From: CBDCVD01 sp965224015
GTDB taxonomy: Bacteria; Pseudomonadota; Alphaproteobacteria; Rhizobiales; CBDCVD01
NCBI GenBank assembly: GCA_965224015.1
Contig: OZ245032.1
Coordinates: 1,178,001 to 1,242,000 of the forward strand
DNA length: 64,000 bases
Direction: 5' to 3'
The position numbers were made by a program, and so were the translations under genes. The notes under the pieces are model-generated. The model did no database searches. It had not been told where the DNA came from and was given only the letters and a program-made list of their open reading frames with translations. Shown here one piece after another: positions 36,237 to 44,112 of the stretch (position 1 is the first letter of the stretch; each line of letters begins with the position of its first letter).

Positions 36237-37589
36237 TTATCGATAGGGCGCGATGACCGGCAATTTAACTTGACGCAACTGACCACTGCGTCGCAGGGTC
36301 AGACTCATGGGGCTGATCTCCACGTCCTGGTCTTTTGACAGGACGTTGGAACAAAAACGCCGCCGCACCTTTGTGGTAATGTCGACACCGTTCATGCGCA
36401 CGACTTCGTCCCCGATTTTTAATTCGGATAAGGCATCACTGCTGTGCTCCGCCTTGCCGGTAATGACAAATTTCCGACCTACGGGGCTGATGGAAACCCC
36501 GTGGATAGCATAGGTCGGGGCCAGGTGCAGGTGTTTGGCGGCACCTGACTTTGGTTCCATATAGACGACCTGCTTGTCCCAATCGATTCCCACGCGGAAA
36601 TGGCGCAGGAAATCATTGCCCAACAGCGGAAGGCCTGTTTGAAAACTGAAAACCGCCGAGCGCACGGGCAAGTTACCCAAAGAAAAATTCTGTATCTGTG
36701 CATAGCGCGCCACGCGTATCGTGCGAGAGGTCTTAAAAAGACCGGTCTGCATACGGCTTTTAAACGCAATAATCGGTCCCCGGGTCAGGCCTCGGCGCTG
36801 CAAATCCGAGAGCACCTCGCTGGGATAGGAAAACCCCCCATCGCTGCCCGTATCAAGCACGATAGGAACCGGCTGCGAATGGCCGGGAATGTTCACCGAT
36901 AAAATAGGTCCCTGCCCGCGCTGATAGGAAAAAGGAATTCTATAGGCATTGGCAAAGACAATGGGTTCGTTGCCAAAGCGGATTTTCTGGCTATCGTAAT
37001 CGATAATCCACGATCGCATTTTCGGCATCATCGTATAACCAATAATCCCGTCGAGCTTAAGACAGGCAAAACTCGTATCCTTGGGGGCAAGATTAGCGAT
37101 AAATACGCCCACATCATTAAACCGGGCCCCTCCCATGCTTAAAGAAGGAACCACACCGAACGGCCTGGCCTGCGTCGTTCCCTGGCTGTCGATCAAATTA
37201 AAATGTCCAACCGCCGATACGCCCAACTCGGCGGCTACGCGCTCGCTGATCGTCGACGGGGCGCCGGTATCGAACAGGAACCGGTAGGACTTTCCATTGA
37301 TTTCGACAGGAACGATCGGATGCATGCTGCCAAAGCGAAACGGTGCCGCATTCCAGCCGGCGTCGGCACGAACCGTGGTTTCATCAAAATGGCTCCAGAT
37401 CTGCGCAGACGGCAGCGACGCGCATCCTCCCAGCACAACCAAAAAGGCAAGCATCACCGACAAGCGGGCAAATCCGTGCGCCGGGCCTGAAATCCACCGC
37501 ATAATTGACAGACATGGCAAGCTCAAAGAGCAAAAAGATAAATAGCGCATAAAGTCCTTTCGTGCACACCAGATGGCGGACGGTTTCAA
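36237..37589 (-). CDS. retropepsin-like aspartic protease lipoprotein with PDZ-type C-terminus
   Basis: A protein of up to 450 residues. Two aspartic-protease halves each carry an active-site motif: FLFDTGAPST (about 108) and IVLDTGSDGG (about 245). GNDFLRHFRVGIDW, typical of the fold's second half, follows. A C-terminal PDZ-like domain (about 370-425) contains LKIGDEVVRMNGVDI. The N-terminus has a lipobox VVLGGC, so a lipoprotein anchored in the envelope is likely. Several starts are possible; the ATG that puts the hydrophobic segment near the N-terminus (MRWISGPAHG) fits best. Substrate unknown. Confidence 0.82.
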   Translation of the reverse strand: MKPSAIWCARKDFMRYLSFCSLSLPCLSIMRWISGPAHGFARLSVMLAFLVVLGGCASLPSAQIWSHFDETTVRADAGWNAAPFRFGSMHPIVPVEINGKSYRFLFDTGAPSTISERVAAELGVSAVGHFNLIDSQGTTQARPFGVVPSLSMGGARFNDVGVFIANLAPKDTSFACLKLDGIIGYTMMPKMRSWIIDYDSQKIRFGNEPIVFANAYRIPFSYQRGQGPILSVNIPGHSQPVPIVLDTGSDGGFSYPSEVLSDLQRRGLTRGPIIAFKSRMQTGLFKTSRTIRVARYAQIQNFSLGNLPVRSAVFSFQTGLPLLGNDFLRHFRVGIDWDKQVVYMEPKSGAAKHLHLAPTYAIHGVSISPVGRKFVITGKAEHSSDALSELKIGDEVVRMNGVDITTKVRRRFCSNVLSKDQDVEISPMSLTLRRSGQLRQVKLPVIAPYR

Positions 37590-38025
37590 ACGGAACTGCT
37601 GGACGCAATCCCATTTTTCCTGATCTCAATACCAAGGATACTGGTCTGCTGAACACGAAGAACCCATAGCTCGTGCGGACAACATCCCTCTTTAACGCAA
37701 CGACCAAATAGCAGCTGCAATCTCCACCTCATTCTCCAAGCCCCTTGCTTGCATGCGACTGGCAAAGCCACACCCTCCCATTCTTCCAGATATACGGCCA
37801 AATGCCGCTTTGTGCCCGGTGGCAATCTGTGCCATAACGGCTCCACGCAAACGCCGGTGACCGTGCTGTTGTACATGACCCTTAGGCATTATCCGCATTT
37901 TGTTGTCAGCCTTTCCAACACGTGCATATACGCGCGTATCTTGTATGATAAGTTGCCGCAAACCCTGTTAGTTAATGTACAAGTTCACGCGTACTCACAG
38001 ATCGGCACAACAGTCACAAATGGGG

Positions 38026-38165
38026 CTATAGCAACATGCGGTTAATTGGATTCATGAGCATTCCCGTATTTTTCCCGCATTTTGCTATAGATGTCAGGGC
38101 GATCAGCTTTATGGCGTTAGCTTTACCGCTGGCAAAATGGCTAAAGCTAACCCCATGCTGATCTA
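38026..38165. repeat. dispersed repeat family A, copy 2
   Basis: CTATAGCAACATGCG, then CGCATTTTGCTATAG, GGGCGATCAGCTTTATG, an inner AGCTTTA/TAAAGCT pair, and the end CCCCATGCTGATCTAG. Confidence 0.85.
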
Positions 38166-38193
38166 GAGCGTATCAGGTCTTAATAGAATCAAT
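38163..38193. repeat. single end of MITE family E
   Basis: TAGAGCGTATCAGGTCTTAA followed by TAGAATCAATTC, matching the terminal inverted repeat of the 274-bp element at 63644-63917. The other end is missing. Confidence 0.8.
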
Positions 38194-38309
38194 TCCGTAT
38201 CAACTTGAAAAAGCCAGGTTCATGCTCTTTCTACGTATGCCGCGACAAATTATCACAGATACCTTATTCAGGTCAAAGGTAAAGGCGCACGCCATTGGGA
38301 TCAATTACT

Positions 38310-39359
38310 ATGACGCACATCTCCCCTCCCCTGTCATGGCCTGCTGATCATCCGCCCGTGAATACGGGCAAGATCGGCGTACTTCTGGTCAACCTCGGCA
38401 CACCGGATGCCACCGATGAAAAGAGCATGCGCCGCTATTTGAAAGAATTTCTTTCCGACCAGCGTGTGATAGAGACGCCTCGGCTGATCTGGTGGCCGAT
38501 TTTAAATTTTGTCATTTTGCGAAAACGCCCCCGTGCCAGCGCAGAGGCCTATGATTTGATTTGGAACAAGGAAAAAAACGAATCACCCTTGCGCACCATC
38601 ACCCGCAGCCAGTCAGAAAAATTGGCCGAACGCCTGGCCGCGAGCGATGATCGCATTATCGTTGATTGGGCCATGCGCTATGGCAAGCCGTCGATTCGCT
38701 CACGGCTCGAAAATTTACAAGCCCTCGGATGCGAGCGCGTTCTCTTTTGTCCTCTTTATCCCCAATACGCCGCCGCCACCACGGCAACGGCCAATGACGC
38801 GGCGTTTGCCGCCCTTATGGACATGCGCTGGCAGCCCGCTTTGCGCACGCTACCCCCCTATCATGACCATCCGCATTATATTGAGGCCCTTGCCCGCACA
38901 TTGTGCGCTGGAATTGATAGGCTCGACTTCGAGCCGGAGGTGGTGCTGGCCTCTTATCACGGCCTGCCGAAGGCCTATTTTGACAAGGGAGACCCCTATC
39001 ACTGCCATTGCCATAAGACCACGCGGTTGCTGAGGGAAAAAACCGGCTTTGATGAGAATTTCCTGCGCCTGTCGTTTCAGTCGCGCTTTGGCAAAGAGGA
39101 ATGGTTGCAGCCCTATACAGATGAAACCGTGGCCGCACTCGCGCGCTCCGGCATCAAGCGCATGGCGGTGATCACGCCGGGATTTTCTGCCGACTGTGTG
39201 GAAACACTGGAGGAGATTGCGATGCAGAATGGGGAGATTTTCGAAAGCAACGGGGGAGAGGCGTTTGCGCTGATCCCGTGCCTGAATGACAGCGAGGAGG
39301 GCATGGCGCTACTTGAGGCGTTGGTGCGCAACGAATTGGGCGGCTGGGCTTGCAAATAA
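38310..39359 (+). CDS. hemH: ferrochelatase
   Basis: Inserts Fe2+ into protoporphyrin IX, the last step of heme synthesis. The protein is about 349 residues, with GVLLVNLGTPD at the N-terminus, the YLKEFLSDQRVIE block, ASYHGLPKAY with the catalytic histidine, PYHCHCHKTT, and FQSRFGKEEWLQPYT. The ATG at 38310 is preferred over an upstream in-frame TTG. It is upstream of the SPFH/NfeD genes but probably transcribed separately. Confidence 0.96.
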   Translation: MTHISPPLSWPADHPPVNTGKIGVLLVNLGTPDATDEKSMRRYLKEFLSDQRVIETPRLIWWPILNFVILRKRPRASAEAYDLIWNKEKNESPLRTITRSQSEKLAERLAASDDRIIVDWAMRYGKPSIRSRLENLQALGCERVLFCPLYPQYAAATTATANDAAFAALMDMRWQPALRTLPPYHDHPHYIEALARTLCAGIDRLDFEPEVVLASYHGLPKAYFDKGDPYHCHCHKTTRLLREKTGFDENFLRLSFQSRFGKEEWLQPYTDETVAALARSGIKRMAVITPGFSADCVETLEEIAMQNGEIFESNGGEAFALIPCLNDSEEGMALLEALVRNELGGWACK

Positions 39360-39431
39360 ACCATATCTTATTACATCTCATGCAAGGGATATTGCTTTCA
39401 ATTTGTAATTTGTTCCGAAAAGGAAACGTCT

Positions 39432-40517
39432 ATGTTCGGTGGTCTTGATATTTTCATAGTGGTTCTGCTGGTTCTTGTGGTTGTCGCGCTGATCAGCGCT
39501 GTGAAACTTGTTCCACAGGGCTTCAACTACACCATTGAGCGATTTGGCCGATACGCGCGTACACTCAAGCCCGGGCTCGGCATTATTACGCCTTTCATTG
39601 AGCGTGTCGGCGCTAAACAAAACATGATGGAACAGTTTCTTGATGTCCCCAGCCAGGAGGTGATTACCCGTGACAACGCCACCATTACCGCCAATGGGGT
39701 AACGTTTTATCAGCTCGTCGATGCTGCCAAGGCATCCTATGAGGTCAATTATCTTGAAGGGGCCCTTCTTAACTTGACAATGACCAACATTCGTACGGTC
39801 ATGGGTTCGATGGATCTGGATCAACTGCTGTCCAATCGCGACGAGATCAACGCCAGGCTTTTGCAAGTAGTCGATGCGGCCGCGGAACCCTGGGGGGTAA
39901 AGATCACCCGCATTGAGATTAAAGACATTGATCCGCCGCGCGATTTGGTGGATTCCATGGCGCGACAGATGAAAGCGGAACGCGAAAAGCGTGCAGCCAT
40001 CCTTGAGGCGCAAGGGGCGCGGGAGTCGGAAATTCAGCACGCTGAAGGGGAAAAACGGGCCCAGATCCTGCGCGCTGAAGGGCTAAAGGAAGCCGCCTTT
40101 CGGGAGGCGGAAGCGCGCGAGCGCCTTGCTGAAGCCGAAGCCAAGGCTACCGAAATGGTCTCCCAGGCGATTGCCGAAGGTGACATGAACGCGATCAATT
40201 ATTTTGTCGCGCAAAAATATGTCGCCGCCCTGGAAAGCCTGGCCAAGGCCCCCAATCAGAAAGTGTTTATGATGCCCCTTGAGGCTTCTGCCGTGATCGG
40301 GTCGTTAGCGGGAATTGCGGAGATTGCCAAGTCGGCGGGCGGCAGCAGCGGAGGCGGTGGCGGCAACCCCGGTGGCTCAGGCGGAGGGGCGGGCTCGGGC
40401 CCTCGCACCCGCTCAGGACCGTCAATGGTATCGTCGGGATCATCCCTGGCATCCTCTCCACCGGCAAGCGGGCTGCGCCCCACAGGCCCCATAATCCCAT
40501 CGAGCCCGGACCGATAG
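39432..40517 (+). CDS. qmcA: SPFH/band 7 (stomatin-like) membrane protein, QmcA type
   Basis: A 361-residue membrane-anchored SPFH protein. An N-terminal transmembrane helix (about 5-25: IFIVVLLVLVVVALISA) is followed by VPQGFNYTIERFGRYARTL, the SPFH domain, and a long EA-rich coiled coil (about 175-255). A Gly/Ser/Pro-rich tail (about 305-361) is unusually low in complexity. Such proteins form membrane rings or microdomains. An NfeD gene follows, the common partner of this class, after a family-B repeat. Confidence 0.92.
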   Translation: MFGGLDIFIVVLLVLVVVALISAVKLVPQGFNYTIERFGRYARTLKPGLGIITPFIERVGAKQNMMEQFLDVPSQEVITRDNATITANGVTFYQLVDAAKASYEVNYLEGALLNLTMTNIRTVMGSMDLDQLLSNRDEINARLLQVVDAAAEPWGVKITRIEIKDIDPPRDLVDSMARQMKAEREKRAAILEAQGARESEIQHAEGEKRAQILRAEGLKEAAFREAEARERLAEAEAKATEMVSQAIAEGDMNAINYFVAQKYVAALESLAKAPNQKVFMMPLEASAVIGSLAGIAEIAKSAGGSSGGGGGNPGGSGGGAGSGPRTRSGPSMVSSGSSLASSPPASGLRPTGPIIPSSPDR

Positions 40518-40587
40518 TAATTGCCCACGTAGACGCCGCTTGCAGGGGAAACCGAAGCGACGAGTCGATGAACTGGGCATATCTATT

Positions 40588-40687
40588 ATACCAGGGGGCC
40601 CTTGACCATGACTCATGCATTAGCGTCAATCAGGTGTTATCAAGGCCGTACACTAGAGCGTGTATATAACGGCAATACTGCTGGTAT
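40588..40687. repeat. dispersed repeat family B, copy 5
   Basis: ATACCAGGGGGCCC...CTGCTGGTAT with internal ATGACTCATG and GTTATCAAGGCCGTACACTAG. It sits between qmcA and nfeD. Confidence 0.85.
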
Positions 40688-40773
40688 AATTTGCCTATCT
40701 ACAGAAAAACGCCGCACCCTGGGGAGAAACCGTAGCGATGAGGCGATGAAGAAAAGGCGATGAAGAGGAGGCA

Positions 40774-41223
40774 ATGATGATAGCGGATGTACTCGCAACC
40801 CTTGGCGGATGGAACTGGCTTATTCTCGGCCTCATTCTTCTTGGCATTGAAATGACGGTGCCCGGATTTGTGTTTCTGTGGCTCGGTATCGCGGCTTTGG
40901 TGACCGGCGTGATAGCGCTTGTGGTCGATATTGGCTGGCAGGCGGAGGTCATTCTGTTTGTGGTGCTATCTATTGCGCTCCTGCTTGTGGGCAGAAGTTA
41001 TTTTCGCCGCGAAGCTGATGAAATGGCCAAGGGCAACCTCAATAGGCGCGGCGCCGAGTACATTGGCCGCACTTTTGAATTGGGCGAAGACATGCGGAAC
41101 GGCTCAGGGCGACTCTATATTGGTGAGACGTATTGGCGTGTCCGGGGCGAGACATTAGAGCAGGGCACCCGCGTCAAGGTGGTCGCCACCGACGGCCCTG
41201 TTCTTGTCATTGAACGCACTTAA
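40774..41223 (+). CDS. NfeD family membrane protein
   Basis: A 149-residue short NfeD protein. Two or three transmembrane segments (about 12-75: LILGLILLGIEMTVPGF, LVTGVIALVVDI, VILFVVLSIALLLVG) precede a C-terminal OB-fold (about 90-149). Such proteins work with SPFH proteins in membrane organisation, and the gene follows qmcA. The ATG at 40774 has an AGGAGG about five bases upstream, a strong ribosome-binding site. The last bases overlap the end of the convergent yggS-type gene. Confidence 0.92.
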   Translation: MMIADVLATLGGWNWLILGLILLGIEMTVPGFVFLWLGIAALVTGVIALVVDIGWQAEVILFVVLSIALLLVGRSYFRREADEMAKGNLNRRGAEYIGRTFELGEDMRNGSGRLYIGETYWRVRGETLEQGTRVKVVATDGPVLVIERT

Positions 41224-41930
41224 CATCCCTGTTGCCCTGGCGATATACGCTGGCCAAAGATCGCCGTTCCCACCCGTATGTGGGTCGCACCCAGCATGAT
41301 CGCCATCTCGTAGTCCGCACTCATTCCCATGGACAGGAACGGCAGATCCATCTCACCCGCCAGCCTTTGCAGCAAAGCAAAATGCGGCGCGGCTTGCTGA
41401 TCCGCAGGGGGAATGCACATCAGGCCGGCGATCGCCAGGCCGTAGTCGTCGCGGCACCGGGCAACAAACTCTGACGCTTGTTCAGGCGCCACGCCGGCTT
41501 TTTGCGGCTCCTCGCCGGTATTAACCTGAACGAACAGTTGCGGCGCATGTCTTTGCTTATGGATCTCAACGGCGATCTTGCGGGCGAGTTTGTCGCGATC
41601 GAGAGTTTGGATCACGTCAAACAGTGCCACAGCATCCTTGACCTTGTTGGTCTGCAGGGGCCCAATGAGATGCAGCTCAAGATCCGGGAACTGGCTACGC
41701 AAATGCGGCCATTTGCGCTGCGCTTCCTGTACACGGTTTTCCCCGAAAACCCGATGCCCGGCCGCGATCACCGGACGCAAAGCGTCCTCGCCCATGGTCT
41801 TGGAAACAGCGATCAGGGAGACCGCGGAGGCCGCCCGATGGGCGTCCGCGCAGGCGCGATCCATGGCCGCGCGCACCGCATCAAGAGCCCTGTGTCCGGT
41901 AAGCGTAGACGTTTCGCGCATTCTGTTCAT
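41220..41930 (-). CDS. YggS/PLPBP family pyridoxal phosphate homeostasis protein
   Basis: A 236-residue fold-type III PLP-binding protein without known catalytic activity, involved in vitamin B6 and amino-acid homeostasis. Motifs are LIAVSKTM with the PLP lysine (about 44), FGENRVQEAQRKW, LHLIGPLQTNK, VNTGEEPQKAG, LMCIPP and LSMGMSADYEMAI. The upstream region (41931-42400) is remarkable: it carries a lone CRISPR-repeat-like sequence and a family-A repeat. Confidence 0.94.
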   Translation of the reverse strand: MNRMRETSTLTGHRALDAVRAAMDRACADAHRAASAVSLIAVSKTMGEDALRPVIAAGHRVFGENRVQEAQRKWPHLRSQFPDLELHLIGPLQTNKVKDAVALFDVIQTLDRDKLARKIAVEIHKQRHAPQLFVQVNTGEEPQKAGVAPEQASEFVARCRDDYGLAIAGLMCIPPADQQAAPHFALLQRLAGEMDLPFLSMGMSADYEMAIMLGATHIRVGTAIFGQRISPGQQGC

Positions 41931-42055
41931 ACTGGGTAGATAGGCAAGTTAGGTGGATAGGCAAATCGGAGAGCAGCAATCCGGTAGCGTGCAACACCGC
42001 CGGTGCCCTTTGCACGGCTATCGTGTTCGCTGTTTTTGCCCCTGTCGCTGGGTAA

Positions 42056-42090
42056 GTGTAGCACATCGGAAATTGCAGGCCAATCGCAAC
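42056..42090. repeat. orphan CRISPR-repeat-like sequence
   Basis: This 35-bp sequence matches the 36-bp repeat of the array at 61161-62514, in the same orientation, with one missing T near the left end and two substitutions (T to C and C to T), by eye 33 of 36 positions. The shared core GTAGCACATCGGAAATTG is unbroken. There is no second repeat one 66-bp period away on either side, so it is solitary. Read on the minus strand it is repeat-sense; on the plus strand it is antirepeat-sense. Confidence 0.88.
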
Positions 42091-42136
42091 CAGAATTCGG
42101 TAATCGCGAGCACCAGAGACGGGCTGACTTGCGCTT

Positions 42137-42279
42137 CTATAGCAAAATGCGTTTAATGGGATGCATGGGGCTTTCCCGTATTCTTCTCGCATTTTGCTAT
42201 AGATTTAGAGGGCGATCAGCTTTAAGCGTTTAGCTGCACCGCTCACAAAATGGGTACACCTAAATGCATGCTGATCTAG
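42137..42279. repeat. dispersed repeat family A, copy 3
   Basis: CTATAGCAAAATGCG paired with CGCATTTTGCTATAG (perfect 15-bp arms), then GAGGGCGATCAGCTTTAAG, CACAAAATGGGTACACC and the end GCATGCTGATCTAG. Confidence 0.88.
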
Positions 42280-42282
42280 CTG

Positions 42283-42335
42283 CAATCTTTCAATAAGTTG
42301 TTCTCAAGGTGGCAGGTCTGAAGTCAGGATTATTG
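42283..42335. repeat. repeat family F, copy 2
   Basis: CAATCTTTCAATAAGTTGTT and GGTCTGAAGTCAGGAT, matching 7077-7130. Confidence 0.75.
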
Positions 42336-42386
42336 CGGCCATTGCCGCCAGGGACAGCCTGTTGAAAGCTCACATCTGGAGCGTGT

Positions 42387-42481
42387 CAGGATTCAGGATT
42401 CAGGATTCAGCATTCAGGATTCAGGATTCAGGATTCAGCATTCAGCATTCAGCATTCAGCATTCAGCATTCAGCATTCAGA
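42387..42481. repeat. 7-bp tandem repeat (microsatellite-like)
   Basis: About 13 units of ATTCAGG or ATTCAGC in an almost uninterrupted run. The array starts inside a TAGAGCGTGTCAGGATT-type repeat end and is intergenic. Copy number probably varies between strains. Confidence 0.93.
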
Positions 42482-42540
42482 TTTCCGGCTTTTACGGTCG
42501 CAATTGCGCCCAATACACCGAATATAAAAGGGGGCACATC

Positions 42541-42650
42541 TCTATTTACGGGCATCACCCTACCCGCTCCTCTTCGCGGGCCACCCCTAGGGCCCGCTGT
42601 GGTGGGTGGCCCGCGAGGAGGAGCAGGCGGGCAGGTCGTCAATAGACGTC
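42541..42650. repeat. dispersed repeat family D copy with long hairpin
   Basis: TCTATTTACGGGCATC at the left and GGCAGGTCGTCAATAGACGT at the right. The centre has long arms around GCGGGCCACCC and GGGTGGCCCGC that can form a strong stem. Confidence 0.85.
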
Positions 42651-42725
42651 TTTAAGTGGCAGTTTGGAACGAAGTGAGGGCTGAAGGTGGCGGATTGTCT
42701 TAAACAAGGTAAGAACGGGTACCGG

Positions 42726-44087
42726 ATGGGCGCTGGCTTGCGACGCCTGATCGCAGGATTTTGTGTTGCCGGTCTGGTGGGAACCCATTTTGCGTCGCCC
42801 GCGCGGGCACAGGGCATGGGGCTCATTCGCGATGCGGAAATCGAGGCGCTGATTGCCGATTATGCCCAGCCTATCCTCGGCGCTGCGGGACTGGCGCGCA
42901 GCAATGTGCAGATCTTTATCCTTAACAGTCCCAAGTTCAACGCGTTTGCTGCCGATGGGCGGCGAATTTTCATCACCACCGGGGCACTGCTGCAAGCAAA
43001 TACCCCAGGCGAGACGATCGGCGTTCTGGCCCACGAGGCCGGCCATCTGGCCGGCAGCCACCACGCCCGTTTGCGCCAGGCATTGTCGCAAGCGCAAACC
43101 CTGTCCATCGTCTCCATTCTCCTGGCTGTGGGCGCCACTGCGGCAGCGGTTCAGTCCGGCAGTAGCGATGCAGGCCGTGTTGGTGCGGCGACCGCGTCCG
43201 GCTCTCAGGCAGCCATTCAGCGCTCCCTTTTGGCCTATCGACGCTCCGAAGAGCGTGCCGCTGACCGCGCGGCACTGAGCTACTTAAATAAGACCCGGCA
43301 GTCCGCCAAGGGCATGCTAGACGTCTTCAAGCGCCTGGCCGATGATATGTTGTTTGCCGCACGGCGCACGGATCCTTATCTTCTTACCCATCCCATACCC
43401 AGCGAGCGTATCAGCCTTCTTGAGCGCAATGCCCGTGCAAGCCGTCATTTTAACAAAAAAGCATCACAGGCAATCAACGCCCGGCACCAGTTGATGCGCG
43501 CCAAGCTGCTCGGCTTTACCGCCCCACGCCGTGTCTCCCGCATCTATCGTTCGCCCAAAGCGTCCCTTGCCGCCCGATACGCCCACGCCATCGCCGCCTA
43601 TCGTATGCGTCAGCGCAAAAATGCCCTATCTCAGGTTGCTCAACTGATAAAAATACAGCCTAAAAATCCCTATTTTCATGAATTGCAAGGGCAAATTCTC
43701 CTTGAGACAGGGAACCCCGCAAAAGCCATCAAGCCTTTACAACGGGCCCTTAAACTGGCGCCCAAGTCGTCCCTCATCCGTGTCATGCTCGGCCATGCGC
43801 TGCTTGAGTCCGGTGGCAAATCCAACCTGAAAAGCGCCATATCCCATCTCAAACGGGCCCTGCAACAGGACAAAATGGCCACCATTGGCTATCGCCATCT
43901 GGCCACAGCCTACGCACGGCTGGGAAATCGCCCCCAGGCCGATCTGGCAACCGCGCAAGGGTACTTTTATTCCGGTCGCTATGCCGATGCACGCCGCCAC
44001 GCCAAGCGTGTGCGCGGTTCCCTAAAACGGGGGTCTCCCGGTTGGCTCGTCGCCAATGATATTGCAACCTACAAACACAAGCCATGA
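42726..44087 (+). CDS. M48 family metalloprotease with TPR repeats (BepA/YfgC-like)
   Basis: A protein of about 453 residues. The N-terminal signal segment (LIAGFCVAGLVGTHFASPARAQ) is followed by a Zn-peptidase domain with HEAGH (HExxH, in VLAHEAGHLAGSHH) and the downstream SEERAADRAAL that supplies the third ligand. Tetratricopeptide repeats occupy about residues 290-450. BepA-like proteins act in the periplasm on outer-membrane protein and LPS transporter assembly. ATG 42726 is preferred, with GTG 42687 as an alternative. A family-D hairpin repeat lies just upstream. Confidence 0.9.
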   Translation: MGAGLRRLIAGFCVAGLVGTHFASPARAQGMGLIRDAEIEALIADYAQPILGAAGLARSNVQIFILNSPKFNAFAADGRRIFITTGALLQANTPGETIGVLAHEAGHLAGSHHARLRQALSQAQTLSIVSILLAVGATAAAVQSGSSDAGRVGAATASGSQAAIQRSLLAYRRSEERAADRAALSYLNKTRQSAKGMLDVFKRLADDMLFAARRTDPYLLTHPIPSERISLLERNARASRHFNKKASQAINARHQLMRAKLLGFTAPRRVSRIYRSPKASLAARYAHAIAAYRMRQRKNALSQVAQLIKIQPKNPYFHELQGQILLETGNPAKAIKPLQRALKLAPKSSLIRVMLGHALLESGGKSNLKSAISHLKRALQQDKMATIGYRHLATAYARLGNRPQADLATAQGYFYSGRYADARRHAKRVRGSLKRGSPGWLVANDIATYKHKP

Positions 44088-44112
44088 GGCGGGCAGGCTA
44101 GAGCGTGTGCGG

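Larger units (their letters stand above)
37590..38294. other. intergenic region upstream of hemH
   Basis: About 700 bp with no recognised gene. It holds a family-A element (38026-38165), followed at once by one end of the MITE family E (38163-38193). Confidence 0.45.
41931..42686. other. intergenic region rich in repeats, including a CRISPR-repeat-like sequence
   Basis: No gene is recognised. In order it holds a CRISPR-repeat-like sequence (42056-42090), a family-A copy (42137-42279), a family-F copy (42283-42335), a TAGAGCGTGTC-like motif, a 7-bp tandem repeat (42387-42481) and a family-D element (42541-42650). Confidence 0.6.
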
